64,000 nucleotides of DNA from Winogradskyella ursingii (GCF_013403975.1 NZ_JABFDH010000006.1:186001-250000); one strand, 5' to 3'; shown: positions 52,054-61,801, counted from the first letter of the stretch. Notes: generated by a model from the letters alone, not told the origin. Program-made: numbers and translations.

Positions 52054-54515
52054 AACCTGGCGGACAACCTTAGATTAAAAACCCTTGGTGTCAAAAAATT
52101 AGGAATAGCAAATTGTCGTTTTGAATACACATCCCTAACCCAAGTATTGGTAATGGTGTTTTGGTTATTGAACATGTTATAGATTTCAAAGCCAATAGAT
52201 AAATCCTTAAAGGTATTTTTCCAGTTAGACTTATAAGTCTTTTCAGAATCCACTAACACATAAGAAATACCCAAATCTGCACGTCTATAATCACGTAATC
52301 TAATCTGAAAATCATACGGGTCTGCATAACTTGGAGAACCTCCAGGAACTCCAGTGTTATAGACCAAATTCAAATACATTTTTAAATCTGGGATGTTTGG
52401 CACATAATCCTGAAACAGTACACCGAACTTTAATCGTTGGTCGGTTGGTCTGGCGATGTAGCCTCTATTGTCTATATTTTCTTCGGTTTTTAAATAACCA
52501 AAACTGAACCAAGATTCTGTACCTGGTACAAACTCACCGTTTAATCTTAAATCCAAACCATATGCATAAGCTACGGCATTATTCTTCGCACGATATCTAA
52601 TTCTAACGTTTTCTAGTGTGTAAGGGTTCACATCAGTTAAGTTTTTGTAATAAGCCTCAGACACTAATTTAAATGGTCTATCCCAGATTTCGAAGCTGTA
52701 CTCATTACCAAGTACAATATGAAAGGATTTTTGTGCTTTCACTTTTGGCTGTACAACACCAGAAGAATCTCTCAACTCGCGATAAAAAGGTGGCTGGTAA
52801 TACAATCCACTAGCAATTCTAAAAAGCATATCTTTTTCCCAATCTGGTTTAATCGCAAATTGTGCGCGTGGACTAACTACAATTTGCGAATTCGATTCAA
52901 TACCATCTCCATTGACCGTCCAGCTATGGGCTCTAACACCTGCATTGTAAAAAACCTCATTGGTTCCCCAAGTAGAGCGTTTGCTGTATTGGGCAAAAGC
53001 TTGTAAACGGTCTATTTGAACTTTGTTTAGTGCCCTAATATTTTCAAAAGCAGTAATTGGTCCAGAAAAAGGGATTTCAGGTTGAAAATTAGGACCTGTG
53101 AAATTTGGAGGTCTTATTGAGAATCCTGCCGAATCAATAACTTCATATTCTACCAATCTATCTCTAATATCTTCATGCGTGTATTTTACAGACCATTCTA
53201 CGGTACTTTCGTCATCAATGTTATAATCGCCACGATGTTCAACATTCACAATAAAAGCATCCAAATCATTACGAGCGTGTGTGAGTTGTGAGCCAATGCC
53301 TTCACTGAATTCAACTTCCCCTAAATCTTCATCACCAATATTGGAATTCACTTCACCTAATCTATATTGTGCGAAAATGTCAAAATACTCCTGCTCTAAA
53401 GTATGGTATGCAGAGCCAATAAGTTTTAAAGTCAAGTCATCACTTAAAAAATAGTTGGCTTTAAATGCGCCGAAATAGGTTTGGTATCTATCGTCTTCTT
53501 GGCCATCGTAAAACACGAGTAGTGCTACAGGTTCTTCCAAGGTTCCAAAATTTGTCTGTCTGTTTTCGGGTTGAAATTTATAGCGGTTCAACGAAATATT
53601 TCCGAGAAAATTCAAATGAAATTTATCTGAAAACCGATAAGTCAAATACGTCTGTGCATCTGCAAAGACAGGTTCTACATTGCCTTCGGTTTCAAGGTTA
53701 TTTAAAATTAGACTATTATCTCTATAACGCACGCCTGCAATGCCCGAAAACTTACCATTTTTACTAACGGTCTCTGCAGCAATACTGCCGCCCAATAGAC
53801 TCAGGTCTGTTCTGATACCAAATTCGTAAGGGTTTCTGTAGGTAATGTCTAAGACTGAGGATAATTTATCGCCATATTTTGCTTGAAAACCACCAGCCGA
53901 AAAATCGACATTCTGTACCAAATCTGTGTTAACGAAACTCAGCCCTTCTTGATTCCCAGAGCGAATTAAAAAAGGTCGGTACACCTCGATCTCATTAACG
54001 TAAACTAAGTTCTCATCAAAATTTCCACCACGTACGGAATATTGTGTACTCAACTCATTGGAAATGTTAACTCCTGGTAAAGTTTTTAGAATATTTTCGA
54101 CACCAGGTTGTGCACCTTTTATTGTTCTAATAACTTCAGGGGAAATGGTCGTAACCCCATCAACCGATTGGCGTGTATTAGTATTGATGACGACTTCTGC
54201 AATTTGTTCTATTTCAATTTTTAAAACAGGGTTGTATTCAATTTCCTGACCGTTTTCCAGTTTAAATTTCTGCTGAACACTTTTATGTCCGATATGTGTA
54301 AAGAGAACAACAACCTCTATATCTGAAGGAATTTTCAATTCGTAAAAACCGTTCGTATTTGTAGTCGTTCCTTCGCCTGGATTCGCTTTTATATTTACGT
54401 TTGAAACTGGTTGATTTGCTTCATCTAAAATAACACCTCTTATGGTTGCAGATTGCGAAAAAGAGAGCACACCAAAAAGCAAACAGAGGACAGAGGTAAG
54501 ATGAAAGCGTTTCAA
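52050..54515 (-). CDS. TonB-dependent outer-membrane receptor (second, non-SusC)
   Basis: An 821-residue active transporter. The signal peptide (MKRFHLTSVLCLLFGVLSFS) is followed by a carboxypeptidase-like regulatory domain (SATIRGVILDEANQPVSNVN), a plug with VENILKTLPGVNISNELSTQ and YSVRGGNFDENLVYVNEIEV, and a barrel finishing LTPRVFNLRLSARF. It is shorter than SusC-type receptors and lacks a susD neighbour. Barrel strands include DRPFKLVSEAYYKNLTDVNP and KDLSIGFEIYNMFNNQNT. The transported substrate is not evident. It is convergent with a secreted-protein gene and 98 bp from the M23 peptidase gene. Confidence 0.9.
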   Translation of the reverse strand: MKRFHLTSVLCLLFGVLSFSQSATIRGVILDEANQPVSNVNIKANPGEGTTTNTNGFYELKIPSDIEVVVLFTHIGHKSVQQKFKLENGQEIEYNPVLKIEIEQIAEVVINTNTRQSVDGVTTISPEVIRTIKGAQPGVENILKTLPGVNISNELSTQYSVRGGNFDENLVYVNEIEVYRPFLIRSGNQEGLSFVNTDLVQNVDFSAGGFQAKYGDKLSSVLDITYRNPYEFGIRTDLSLLGGSIAAETVSKNGKFSGIAGVRYRDNSLILNNLETEGNVEPVFADAQTYLTYRFSDKFHLNFLGNISLNRYKFQPENRQTNFGTLEEPVALLVFYDGQEDDRYQTYFGAFKANYFLSDDLTLKLIGSAYHTLEQEYFDIFAQYRLGEVNSNIGDEDLGEVEFSEGIGSQLTHARNDLDAFIVNVEHRGDYNIDDESTVEWSVKYTHEDIRDRLVEYEVIDSAGFSIRPPNFTGPNFQPEIPFSGPITAFENIRALNKVQIDRLQAFAQYSKRSTWGTNEVFYNAGVRAHSWTVNGDGIESNSQIVVSPRAQFAIKPDWEKDMLFRIASGLYYQPPFYRELRDSSGVVQPKVKAQKSFHIVLGNEYSFEIWDRPFKLVSEAYYKNLTDVNPYTLENVRIRYRAKNNAVAYAYGLDLRLNGEFVPGTESWFSFGYLKTEENIDNRGYIARPTDQRLKFGVLFQDYVPNIPDLKMYLNLVYNTGVPGGSPSYADPYDFQIRLRDYRRADLGISYVLVDSEKTYKSNWKNTFKDLSIGFEIYNMFNNQNTITNTWVRDVYSKRQFAIPNFLTPRVFNLRLSARF

Positions 54516-54613
54516 ATACGAGTTTTTTGTTAGTTCAAGTACAACGTTCTAGAATTTGAGAATCAGTATTGATCCTTTACTCTAAAAGCAAGGTGTTCTT
54601 CAATTTTATTAAT

Positions 54614-56305
54614 CTATTTTCTAAAAAATGTTGCTTCAAATGTAGAACTATTTCCAACATTATCGGTAACGATAACCTTTAATTCATTTTTGGTATCCTT
54701 CACTATGCCATCATTAAAATCATGCACCAAAGAATTGGTTTTATAATCATACTCCATTAATATCCACTCACCATTTACGGTCGCTCTGTATTTGCTAATT
54801 CCGGATAAATCGTCATCAATTTTCAATTTTAAATAACGGTATTTGCTCAACCATTTTTTATCTTGAAAATTTACAGGTTCAATAGTCGGTGCGGTTGTAT
54901 CCATTGCCAAAGTATAGATGCCAAACGTTTTACTTCCAGCGCTTAAGATGTTGCCTTTACGTTTTGTAGTGACGTAGCTTGGTCTTTTGTAGTATCCATA
55001 AAGCCGTGCAATAAACAATTTGTCTTGATGCTCTGTTTTGTAGTTACTGATGTCGTAATTAATGTAAAAGTTTTTTTGAAGCGGTATATTGTCCTCGTGC
55101 AGAAATAATGTGTCGCTGCTCACTTTGAAGTCTATAAATGTATCGTCGTAAACTGTATTGTCATAAAAGTTAACTTTAAAGTTTCCATCAGTGAGTACTG
55201 TTGGTTGGTCACTATAAATTAGGGATTTTGATATATTATCTAAAGGTTGTGTTGTAGTTATATTCTCTGTTGTATTTCCATCAACAGGAATGTTTACCCA
55301 GGTCTCATTGTTCTTAAAATCTCTGATTCTAATTCTGTAAACGGAAGACGTGCTGTCTTCTACATTAACATACCCATTATCGTAAACATCTTTATAAAGA
55401 CTTAACGGGTTATTCTTTTGAACAAATAATTTCTGAATACGCGATCGGTTTGTTTTAAAATATTCGTAGTCAATTAATCGCTTTATGTGTTTGGATTCGT
55501 CAAAGCTAAAACGCTTAAAATCAATCTCGAGACTTTTATTACCATTAAAAAAAGTTTGGATATTGCTTACGCCATTGTTGTTTGGTGCATAGTCCAACTT
55601 GTCGTAAGACACCACACCAAAACCAATATTACCATATGCATTTATTTTTTCAACTTCGTAACTGCCATTTTTCTTTGGGATTAAACGTAATTCAACACGT
55701 TCATTTTTACCGTTAATAAATGAATTTCCATCTTTTGGATATGCATAAACGCCAGAAACATAAGGTGATTTGGTGTCTTTTACGTCAATGCCAAAAAGCA
55801 TCGGATTCATGGGTCTTTCTGCATTATCTCTAATCTCATAGTGCAAATGTGGTCCGCCTGAGCTGCCGGTATTTCCTGAGAACCCTATAATTTCATTTTT
55901 ATCGATTAATAATTCTTCGGAATTTGGGAATACTTCTACCTCAAAACTTTCCTTTTCATATTGGCAGTCTTTGATGTATTGCTCTAATCGAGGTGAGAGT
56001 TGCTGCAGGTGTGCATACACTGTTGTATATCCATTGGGATGGGTAATGTATATGGCCTTGCCATAGCCAAAATGTGCAATTTTAATTCGGCTTACATAAC
56101 CCTTGGCAGTACTGTAAACTTTAAGTCCTGTTTTTTGCCTAGTCTTAATGTCTAGACCAGAATGGAAATGTGATGAGCGTAATTCGCCAAAAGTACCAGC
56201 GAGTACAATTGGAATGTCCAAAGGATTGCTAAAATAATCTTGGGGATAATCAGATTGGGAAAAAACACTACTTGAAATTAATAAAAAGGCTAAGATTTTT
56301 CTCAT
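54614..56305 (-). CDS. M23-family peptidase, LytM-type
   Basis: A 563-residue exported protein (signal ending SSSVFSQ). The LytM domain lies near the N-terminus: SSHFHSGLDIKTRQ (His48, Asp52), GYVSRIKIAHFGYGKAIYI, YAHLQQLSP and GGPHLHYEIRD supply the zinc ligands. The long remainder (about 200-563) is beta-rich and not recognised, ending VTDNVGNSSTFEATFF. In Bacteroidota such proteins may cut peptidoglycan cross-links or act as a scaffold; the ligands seem complete, so activity is expected. It is divergent from the zapB-like gene. Confidence 0.9.
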   Translation of the reverse strand: MRKILAFLLISSSVFSQSDYPQDYFSNPLDIPIVLAGTFGELRSSHFHSGLDIKTRQKTGLKVYSTAKGYVSRIKIAHFGYGKAIYITHPNGYTTVYAHLQQLSPRLEQYIKDCQYEKESFEVEVFPNSEELLIDKNEIIGFSGNTGSSGGPHLHYEIRDNAERPMNPMLFGIDVKDTKSPYVSGVYAYPKDGNSFINGKNERVELRLIPKKNGSYEVEKINAYGNIGFGVVSYDKLDYAPNNNGVSNIQTFFNGNKSLEIDFKRFSFDESKHIKRLIDYEYFKTNRSRIQKLFVQKNNPLSLYKDVYDNGYVNVEDSTSSVYRIRIRDFKNNETWVNIPVDGNTTENITTTQPLDNISKSLIYSDQPTVLTDGNFKVNFYDNTVYDDTFIDFKVSSDTLFLHEDNIPLQKNFYINYDISNYKTEHQDKLFIARLYGYYKRPSYVTTKRKGNILSAGSKTFGIYTLAMDTTAPTIEPVNFQDKKWLSKYRYLKLKIDDDLSGISKYRATVNGEWILMEYDYKTNSLVHDFNDGIVKDTKNELKVIVTDNVGNSSTFEATFFRK

Positions 56306-56426
56306 AAAAATGCAATTGAAGCTAAAATATTAATTTGAAGACAATTTGCAAACGATAAAATGTCTTTATTTTTTTAACGAGTTAATTCTTTTGATGTTAT
56401 GCAAATAAAAAATAATTGTAAAAGAA

Positions 56427-56457
56427 TTGTGTTTTTACTTAAGGTATGTTAACTTTG
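56427..56457 (+). promoter_or_regulatory. Promoter of the zapB-like/zapA operon
   Basis: TTG at 56427-56429 and TAACTTTG at 56450-56457, separated by 20 bases, match the consensus fully at -7. The first gene starts 25 bases downstream. Confidence 0.6.
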
Positions 56458-56481
56458 TTTCAATAGTATTGAATTGCTTTA

Positions 56482-56772
56482 ATGAGTAAAATAGAAGACA
56501 TTGTTGATGCTTTAGAGAATAAAATCAGTAAGATTTTACATAAGCAGGAAGTCTTAAAACAGACCAATGCCAATCTCTCCAGTCAACTGGCTGAACAACA
56601 AGAAAAACTTCTGGAGCAACAAGAAGAGATTTCTTCTTGGATTGAGAAACATGAAACACTCAAAATAGCAAACTCAATGCTTGGTAGTGACGAAAATAAA
56701 CGAGAAACAAAGCTCAAAATAAATGCAATTATTAGAGATATTGACCATTGTATAGGCCAACTCTCAGAATAA
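56482..56772 (+). CDS. Coiled-coil protein upstream of zapA (ZapB-like)
   Basis: A 96-residue soluble, almost wholly helical protein. MSKIEDIVDALENKISKIL and the repeating QLAEQQEKLLEQQEEISSW form a continuous coiled coil of about 80 residues. Position and character match the small coiled-coil protein that precedes zapA in many Bacteroidota, functionally comparable to ZapB at the division site, although sequence homology to ZapB is not evident. It lies 18 bp before zapA, in the same transcript. Confidence 0.8.
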   Translation: MSKIEDIVDALENKISKILHKQEVLKQTNANLSSQLAEQQEKLLEQQEEISSWIEKHETLKIANSMLGSDENKRETKLKINAIIRDIDHCIGQLSE

Positions 56773-56790
56773 ATTTGTAAATTAGATTCA

Positions 56791-57078
56791 ATGTCAGATC
56801 AATTAAAAATTAAGCTTTCTATTGCAAATAGAGTTTATCCTTTGACAATAAATCCGAGTCAGGAAGAAGGTTTAAGGAAGGCGACAAAAAAAATTGAAGC
56901 CATGATAGGACAATTTGAGCAAAACTATTCAGTTAGGGATAAGCAGGATGTTTTGGCCATGTGTGCTTTACAATTTGCTGCTCAAGTTGAGCAAAAATCT
57001 ATAGACAAAGAGTATGTGAACGAAGAAGTACAGGAAAAGCTAGAAGCTTTGAATGAACTTTTGAAAACTCACATATAA
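56791..57078 (+). CDS. zapA: Cell division protein ZapA
   Basis: A 95-residue protein of the DUF710 family that binds FtsZ and bundles its filaments. SDQLKIKLSIANRVYPLTIN and EEGLRKATKKIEAMIGQFEQ make the beta-helix N-part, and the coiled C-terminal helix ends VQEKLEALNELLKTHI. A 6S RNA gene follows 33 bp later, the same synteny (zapA-ssrS) as in gammaproteobacteria, and rny comes after that. Confidence 0.9.
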   Translation: MSDQLKIKLSIANRVYPLTINPSQEEGLRKATKKIEAMIGQFEQNYSVRDKQDVLAMCALQFAAQVEQKSIDKEYVNEEVQEKLEALNELLKTHI

Positions 57079-57111
57079 CTCGTACGTTCTTTTAAATAAA
57101 ATAAGGTTACT

Positions 57112-57311
57112 GCCTACATTAGTTATATTTTTTGACAAACTCAACGTTAATTCTTTAAAAAGGGTGAGTTAAAGTTGTAAGAGCGTGCCGCTAGTGCTTT
57201 ATGCTGAATTTATTTCAGCACGTAAAGTATCTTAGGCGGATTTTCGATCAGCTTGTTAGCCCTAAACTTGTTTTTAAGGAGTTTAGTACAAAATCCAAAA
57301 CTGATGTAGGC
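57112..57311 (+). ncRNA. ssrS: 6S RNA
   Basis: No protein fits the 258-bp gap between zapA and rny. The ends pair as a long terminal helix: GCCTACATTAGTT at 57112 with AACTGATGTAGGC ending at 57311, followed by a T-run (57312-57318). In the middle, CCGC at 57188 pairs with GCGG at 57236 and encloses CTTTATGCTGA/TCAGCA...TAAAG, the apical helix. Length (about 200 nt), rod shape with a central loop and the position after zapA all match flavobacterial 6S RNA, which sequesters RNA polymerase in stationary phase. Exact ends are estimated. Confidence 0.78.
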
Positions 57312-57336
57312 TTTTTTTATATACTAAACTAATATA

Positions 57337-58920
57337 ATGAACATGGACACGAATACAATTTTATATATTGTTGGAGGAGTAGTTTTAGGTATCATACTTG
57401 GTTACATTATAGCCAAGGCCCTAGAAAAAGGAAAGGCTTCCAAGATAATTTCTGATGCTGAAAATGAATCTAAATCAATATTAAAACAAGCCAATATAGA
57501 TGCTGAAGCATTAAAGAAAGACAAAATTTTACAGGCTAAAGAAAAATTTATTGAGCTCAAATCAGAGCACGAAAAGGTAATACTTTCCCGAGATAAGAAG
57601 ATGGCCGAAGCGGAAAAACGTATTCGGGACAAAGAGTCGCAGATTTCTAGTGAACTCTCAAAAACCAAAAAATCCAATCAATCATTAGAGGATAAAATCA
57701 AGGACTATAATTTTAGACTTGAATTTGTTGAAAAGAAAAAAGAGGAACTAGAAAAAGCACATAAGAGTCAGATAAAACAATTAGAGGTTATATCGGCACT
57801 CTCAGCAGAAGAAGCTAAGGACCAATTGATCGAGTCCCTGAAAGAAGAAGCTAAGACGGATGCGATGGGATTTGTTCAGGATACATTGGAAGAAGCAAAA
57901 CTCACTGCCCAGCAAGAAGCCAAGAAAATCATCATCAATACGATTCAGCGTATAGGAACTGAAGAAGCCGTTGACAATTGTGTGTCCGTTTTTAATATTG
58001 AATCTGACGATGTTAAAGGTAGAATTATTGGTCGTGAAGGTCGAAACATTAGAGCTATAGAAGCGGCAACGGGTGTGGAGATCATTGTAGATGATACACC
58101 AGAAGCCATTATTTTATCATGTTTTGATTCGGTAAGAAGGGAAATCGCCAGATTATCGCTTCACAAATTGGTGACTGACGGTAGAATTCATCCAGCCAGA
58201 ATTGAAGAAGTAGTCAGAAAAACTGAAAAGCAAATAGAACAGGAAATTATAGAAGTAGGTAAGCGTACCGTTATTGATTTGGGTATACACGGATTACACC
58301 CAGAATTGATTAAAATGGTAGGTAGAATGAAGTACCGTTCTTCTTATGGACAAAATTTATTACAGCACTCACGCGAAGTAGCTAAACTTTGTGGAGTCAT
58401 GGCTGCAGAATTAGGATTAAATCCAAAATTAGCGAAGCGTGCCGGTTTATTACACGATATTGGTAAAGTCCCATCTTCAGAAACCGATGTGGAAACACCA
58501 CACGCTATTCTTGGTATGCAATGGGCGGAGAAACATGGAGAAAAACCCGAGGTTTGTAACGCTATTGGAGCTCACCATGACGAGATAGAAATGAATACGT
58601 TGTTATCTCCAATTGTGCAGGTTTGTGATGCTATTTCAGGTGCAAGACCTGGTGCAAGACGCCAAGTATTGGATTCTTACATTCAACGTTTAAAGGATTT
58701 AGAAGATGTCGCTTTCGGATTTACAGGTGTGAAAAAGGCATATGCCATTCAAGCAGGTAGAGAGTTGCGCGTCATTGTTGAGAGTGAAAAAGTTAATGAT
58801 GACAGAGCAGCAAGTCTCTCGTTTGAAATTTCACAGAAAATACAAACGGACATGACTTATCCAGGACAGGTTAAGGTTACAGTGATCCGTGAGACACGTG
58901 CGGTCAATATTGCTAAATAA
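57337..58920 (+). CDS. rny: Ribonuclease Y
   Basis: A 527-residue membrane-bound endoribonuclease. The N-terminal helix ([19 protein letters not shown]) anchors a long coiled coil (about 35-200), followed by a KH domain ([20 protein letters not shown]) and an HD domain ([20 protein letters not shown], with [11 protein letters not shown]). It should initiate mRNA decay at the inner membrane. A second ATG lies six bases inside the chosen start at 57337. Immediate 6S RNA and zapA upstream are conserved neighbours. Confidence 0.95.
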   Translation: MNMDTNTILYIVGGVVLGIILGYIIAKALEKGKASKIISDAENESKSILKQANIDAEALKKDKILQAKEKFIELKSEHEKVILSRDKKMAEAEKRIRDKESQISSELSKTKKSNQSLEDKIKDYNFRLEFVEKKKEELEKAHKSQIKQLEVISALSAEEAKDQLIESLKEEAKTDAMGFVQDTLEEAKLTAQQEAKKIIINTIQRIGTEEAVDNCVSVFNIESDDVKGRIIGREGRNIRAIEAATGVEIIVDDTPEAIILSCFDSVRREIARLSLHKLVTDGRIHPARIEEVVRKTEKQIEQEIIEVGKRTVIDLGIHGLHPELIKMVGRMKYRSSYGQNLLQHSREVAKLCGVMAAELGLNPKLAKRAGLLHDIGKVPSSETDVETPHAILGMQWAEKHGEKPEVCNAIGAHHDEIEMNTLLSPIVQVCDAISGARPGARRQVLDSYIQRLKDLEDVAFGFTGVKKAYAIQAGRELRVIVESEKVNDDRAASLSFEISQKIQTDMTYPGQVKVTVIRETRAVNIAK

Positions 58921-58940
58921 CAATAGACCAAAAAGTTATT

Positions 58941-58978
58941 AAAGCATCTGATTATTATTTCAGATGCTTTTTTTTTTA
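58941..58978 (+). terminator. Terminator after rny
   Basis: AGCATCTGA and TCAGATGCT (58943-58968) form a nine-base stem with a run of ten T. Confidence 0.9.
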
Positions 58979-59007
58979 ACTTTATTATAATTAAAGAACC
59001 TCATATT

Positions 59008-59118
59008 ATGAAACACGCTGTGGTTATGATATTGCTTTTGGTGGGTGTGCTCTCATGTTCTGAAGATGATAATGTAAGCTCAGAATCTTCTGAGAGCGAG
59101 AAATATATAAGAACATAA
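59008..59118 (+). CDS. Very small lipoprotein (36 residues)
   Basis: A 36-codon frame with MKHAVVMILLLVGVLSC, a clear lipoprotein signal with the lipobox VLSC (Cys17), and a serine/aspartate/glutamate-rich tail of only 19 residues (SEDDNVSSESSESEKYIRT). It lies between the rny terminator and the converging xerD gene, ending two bases before the xerD stop. The signal is convincing, but the mature part is too short for any fold, so it may be a remnant or a small anchored peptide. Confidence 0.5.
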   Translation: MKHAVVMILLLVGVLSCSEDDNVSSESSESEKYIRT

Positions 59119-59119
59119 A

Positions 59120-60028
59120 TTACTTTCTAGGATGGTATTTTTCCAAAACATTGCTTAAATGTGAACGATCCACGTGCATGTAAATTTCAGTGGTAGTAAT
59201 GCTCTCGTGCCCAAGCATCATCTGTATAGCACGGAGATCCGCACCGTTTTCTAATAAATGAGTTGCAAAAGAATGTCTGAAGGTGTGAGGCGAAATGGAT
59301 TTTTTTAGACCAGATATTTCAACTAGGTTTTTAATTATAGTGAATATCATTGCACGAGTTAATTTACCTCCTTTAAAATTAAGAAATACGATATCTCGAG
59401 AGTCTGGATTTGGTTCAATCTTATTTCTAATTGAAAGCCAGGTGTCAATGTATTTCTGTGTGGTTGTCCCAATCGGTACAAAACGTTGTTTGTCACCTTT
59501 TCCGGTAACTTTGATAAAGCCTTCATCAAAAAATAAATCAGAGATCTTTAAATCTGTCAGTTCACTCACACGTAATCCACAGCTATAAAGCGTTTCGATA
59601 ATGGCTTTGTTTCTGTGTCCTAAATTGATTTTTCTAAAGGTGTAATCTAAATCAATAGCATCAATCAGCAGATCTATATCTTTTACAGATAAGGTGTCGG
59701 GCAGTTTCCTTCCGATTTTAGGTGACTCAATTAAATCCAAAGGATTATTTGTCCTATACCCTTCAAAAATTAAGTAATCAAAAAAATTGCGTAACCCAGA
59801 AATTAACCTCGCCTGTGACCTCGAATTGATTTTTTTGGAGACATTATAAATAAATCCTTTTATTGTATCATTTCCAATCTCTACAGGAGTAGCATTGATT
59901 TCGTTTTGGTTAAGATATTTTACGAGTTTTTTAATATCATAACTATAATTTACAATAGAATTAGAGGAAAGTCCACGTTCAATTTTAAGATAGTGCTGAT
60001 ATTCCGCAAGAGCTTGAGACCATTTCAT
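59120..60028 (-). CDS. xerD: Tyrosine recombinase XerD
   Basis: A 302-residue site-specific recombinase. N-terminal SAM-like domain (MKWSQALAEYQHYLKIERGL) followed by the catalytic domain. The catalytic set is seen as SCGLRVSELTDL (Arg), HTFRHSFATHLLENG (His-x-x-Arg), MLGHESITTTEIYMHV (His and nucleophilic Tyr), all normal. It resolves chromosome dimers at dif together with XerC. It is divergent from a beta-barrel gene, and aroQ is close by, a flavobacterial synteny. Confidence 0.95.
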   Translation of the reverse strand: MKWSQALAEYQHYLKIERGLSSNSIVNYSYDIKKLVKYLNQNEINATPVEIGNDTIKGFIYNVSKKINSRSQARLISGLRNFFDYLIFEGYRTNNPLDLIESPKIGRKLPDTLSVKDIDLLIDAIDLDYTFRKINLGHRNKAIIETLYSCGLRVSELTDLKISDLFFDEGFIKVTGKGDKQRFVPIGTTTQKYIDTWLSIRNKIEPNPDSRDIVFLNFKGGKLTRAMIFTIIKNLVEISGLKKSISPHTFRHSFATHLLENGADLRAIQMMLGHESITTTEIYMHVDRSHLSNVLEKYHPRK

Positions 60029-60248
60029 AATTCAAATATCGCTAAATCTTATAATAAATACATATTTAATATAGCATTATACTTATACTAGATTAGCGCA
60101 AAATGTTAATAACTATAAAATTAATAATCTGTTTATAAGTGAATTAAAATTTTATGTTTATAAAAATGTTAATAACTCTGTCTTAAAAATTTTATAACAT
60201 CAAAAAAAGTGTTTAGCTTGTATTAACCAATTTTAAAACTTAAATATT

Positions 60249-60770
60249 ATGAAAAAATTATTTTTATGTGCTGCTGTTGCAGTATTTGCATTTACTAGCG
60301 TAAATGCGCAAGGTGACGATGATCACGGTGCAATACAAGAGGGTAAATGGCAAATTGAAATTAACACAGGTTCCTGGACTACAGGAAGTACTGCTTTTTC
60401 ATTGACATCTGTTGATGGTGAAACTATGTGGTCAGCTGGAGCGGAAGGTGGTTATTTTGTGATTGATAACTTGGCTATTAAAGCTGGGTTAGGGTATTCT
60501 GATTTTGGTGATGATTTCTCATCATTTAATTACAAAATAGGTGCTAAGTATTACATTGCAAATGAATTTCCTGTCGGTGTAGATTTTACGGGTACTAGTT
60601 TCAAAGATGCTGATGAAAACCCATCTTATGTAGGTGTCGAAGGTGGTTATGCATGGTTTATTACCCCAAAAGTGAGTATTGAACCTAAGTTAAGATACAA
60701 TGTATCGATGAACAGTGATTTTTATGATGATGCACTTCAGTTTTTAATTGGATTTGCGGTCCATTTATAA
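60249..60770 (+). CDS. Outer-membrane beta-barrel protein (OmpW/OprF-like small barrel)
   Basis: A 173-residue exported protein (signal ending FTSVNAQ). Eight predicted strands are recognisable, such as GGYFVIDNLAIKAGLGYS, FNYKIGAKYYIANEFPVGVD and YVGVEGGYAWFITPKVSIEP, and it ends DALQFLIGFAVHL with a terminal aliphatic residue. It is a member of the porin-like outer-membrane beta-barrel family without specific function. A 220-bp divergent region separates it from xerD. Confidence 0.85.
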   Translation: MKKLFLCAAVAVFAFTSVNAQGDDDHGAIQEGKWQIEINTGSWTTGSTAFSLTSVDGETMWSAGAEGGYFVIDNLAIKAGLGYSDFGDDFSSFNYKIGAKYYIANEFPVGVDFTGTSFKDADENPSYVGVEGGYAWFITPKVSIEPKLRYNVSMNSDFYDDALQFLIGFAVHL

Positions 60771-60789
60771 AGTGAGAAATATTTGTTTC

Positions 60790-60820
60790 AACCCGACATC
60801 TAAAATGTCGGGTTTTTTTA
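60790..60820 (+). terminator. Terminator after the beta-barrel gene
   Basis: ACCCGACAT (60791-60799) and ATGTCGGGT (60805-60813) form a nine-base stem around CTAAA, followed by T-run. Confidence 0.92.
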
Positions 60821-60845
60821 TGCATTAGTTTTATATATTTACTTT

Positions 60846-61262
60846 ATGAAAAAAATAATTATTATTAATGGTCCTAATCTGAACCTATTGGGAAAGCGTG
60901 AAACTAACATTTACGGTACCCTTACTTTTATGGAATTTTTTAATTCTATTATTAAAAAATTTGATAATGTTGAGTTGGTACATTTTCAATCGAATATAGA
61001 AGGAGAGCTTATAGACAAATTACAAGAAGTTGGATTTTCTTATGACGGAATTATCCTAAATGCTGCTGCTTATACGCACACATCCGTTGGTATTGGAGAT
61101 GCTGTAAAAGCAATTGAAACTCCTGTTGTGGAGGTGCATATTTCCAATACATTTTCTCGTGAAGACTTTAGACACAAATCTTATATTTCTCCCAATGCTA
61201 AAGGTGTTATAGTCGGTTTTGGTTTGCAAAGCTATGAATTAGCCATACACAGTTTTTTATGA
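60846..61262 (+). CDS. aroQ: Type II 3-dehydroquinate dehydratase
   Basis: A 138-residue shikimate-pathway enzyme forming 3-dehydroshikimate. KIIIINGPNLNLLGKRETNI carries the conserved Asn and the catalytic Tyr in NIYG, with GIILNAAAYTHTSVGIGDAV, VEVHISNTFSREDFRHKSYI and SYELAIHSFL typical of the dodecameric type II enzyme. It overlaps the next gene by four bases (ATGA), so both are translated together. Confidence 0.95.
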   Translation: MKKIIIINGPNLNLLGKRETNIYGTLTFMEFFNSIIKKFDNVELVHFQSNIEGELIDKLQEVGFSYDGIILNAAAYTHTSVGIGDAVKAIETPVVEVHISNTFSREDFRHKSYISPNAKGVIVGFGLQSYELAIHSFL

Positions 61263-61732
61263 GATATTCAATTTTAGCCCTTTTTTTATTTGCGGTAAGT
61301 TTTTCTGGAAATTCTCAAACCCAATTTGGAGTTAAAGGAGGAGTAAGTGTTACTTTTTTTAAAATTGATGAAGGTAATTTTGGAGATAATCCTGATACTG
61401 AGGTTGGTTATTTTGGTGGTTTTTTTGTCGATTTTAAAATTGACAAAAGTTTTCATATTCAACCGGAATTAGTATATAAAGGAATTGGCGAACTCAATTT
61501 TATTAATGCTCCCATTTATCTAAAATACGACGTAAACAATAACTTTCATTTTTTGGTTGGCCCAAGTCTTAATTATTTCTTCGATATTTTTAATAATAAG
61601 TTTAAGGTGAGGGCAGATGTAAGTTTAGCTTATGATTTATCCAACAATTTAGATATTCATATGAAATACACCTTAGGCTTCGAAGAGTTGTCTCCTAATA
61701 TTGTATTTCTCGGTTTAGGATATAGGCTTTAA
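61259..61732 (+). CDS. Small outer-membrane beta-barrel protein
   Basis: A 157-residue exported protein (signal ending SFSGNSQ) with strand-rich sequence: FGVKGGVSVTFFKIDEGNFG, FHIQPELVYKGIGELNFINA and DNNFHFLVGPSLNYFFDIF-like pieces, ending PNIVFLGLGYRL. It is probably an eight-strand barrel of the porin/OmpA-like type. The ATGA overlap with aroQ is a translational link, although the functions seem unrelated. The gene ends at a bidirectional terminator. Confidence 0.82.
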   Translation: MRYSILALFLFAVSFSGNSQTQFGVKGGVSVTFFKIDEGNFGDNPDTEVGYFGGFFVDFKIDKSFHIQPELVYKGIGELNFINAPIYLKYDVNNNFHFLVGPSLNYFFDIFNNKFKVRADVSLAYDLSNNLDIHMKYTLGFEELSPNIVFLGLGYRL

Positions 61733-61744
61733 TACGATTCAAAA

Positions 61745-61778
61745 TAAAAAAAGCGATTCTTTTGAATCGCTTTTTTTA
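61745..61778. terminator. Bidirectional terminator between the small barrel and lpdA
   Basis: GCGATTC and GAATCGC (61753-61770) form a stem around TTTT with A-run on one side and T-run on the other, serving both converging genes. Confidence 0.9.
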
Positions 61779-61801
61779 TTTAATTACTTTTTTCTTTTAG
61801 A

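Noticed and set aside
44081..61778. Shared GCGATT/AATCGC stem bases in the terminators at 44081 and 61745 as a mobile repeat
   Set aside because: The similarity is confined to the stem base and A/T runs, so it is explained by the usual terminator design of this genome.
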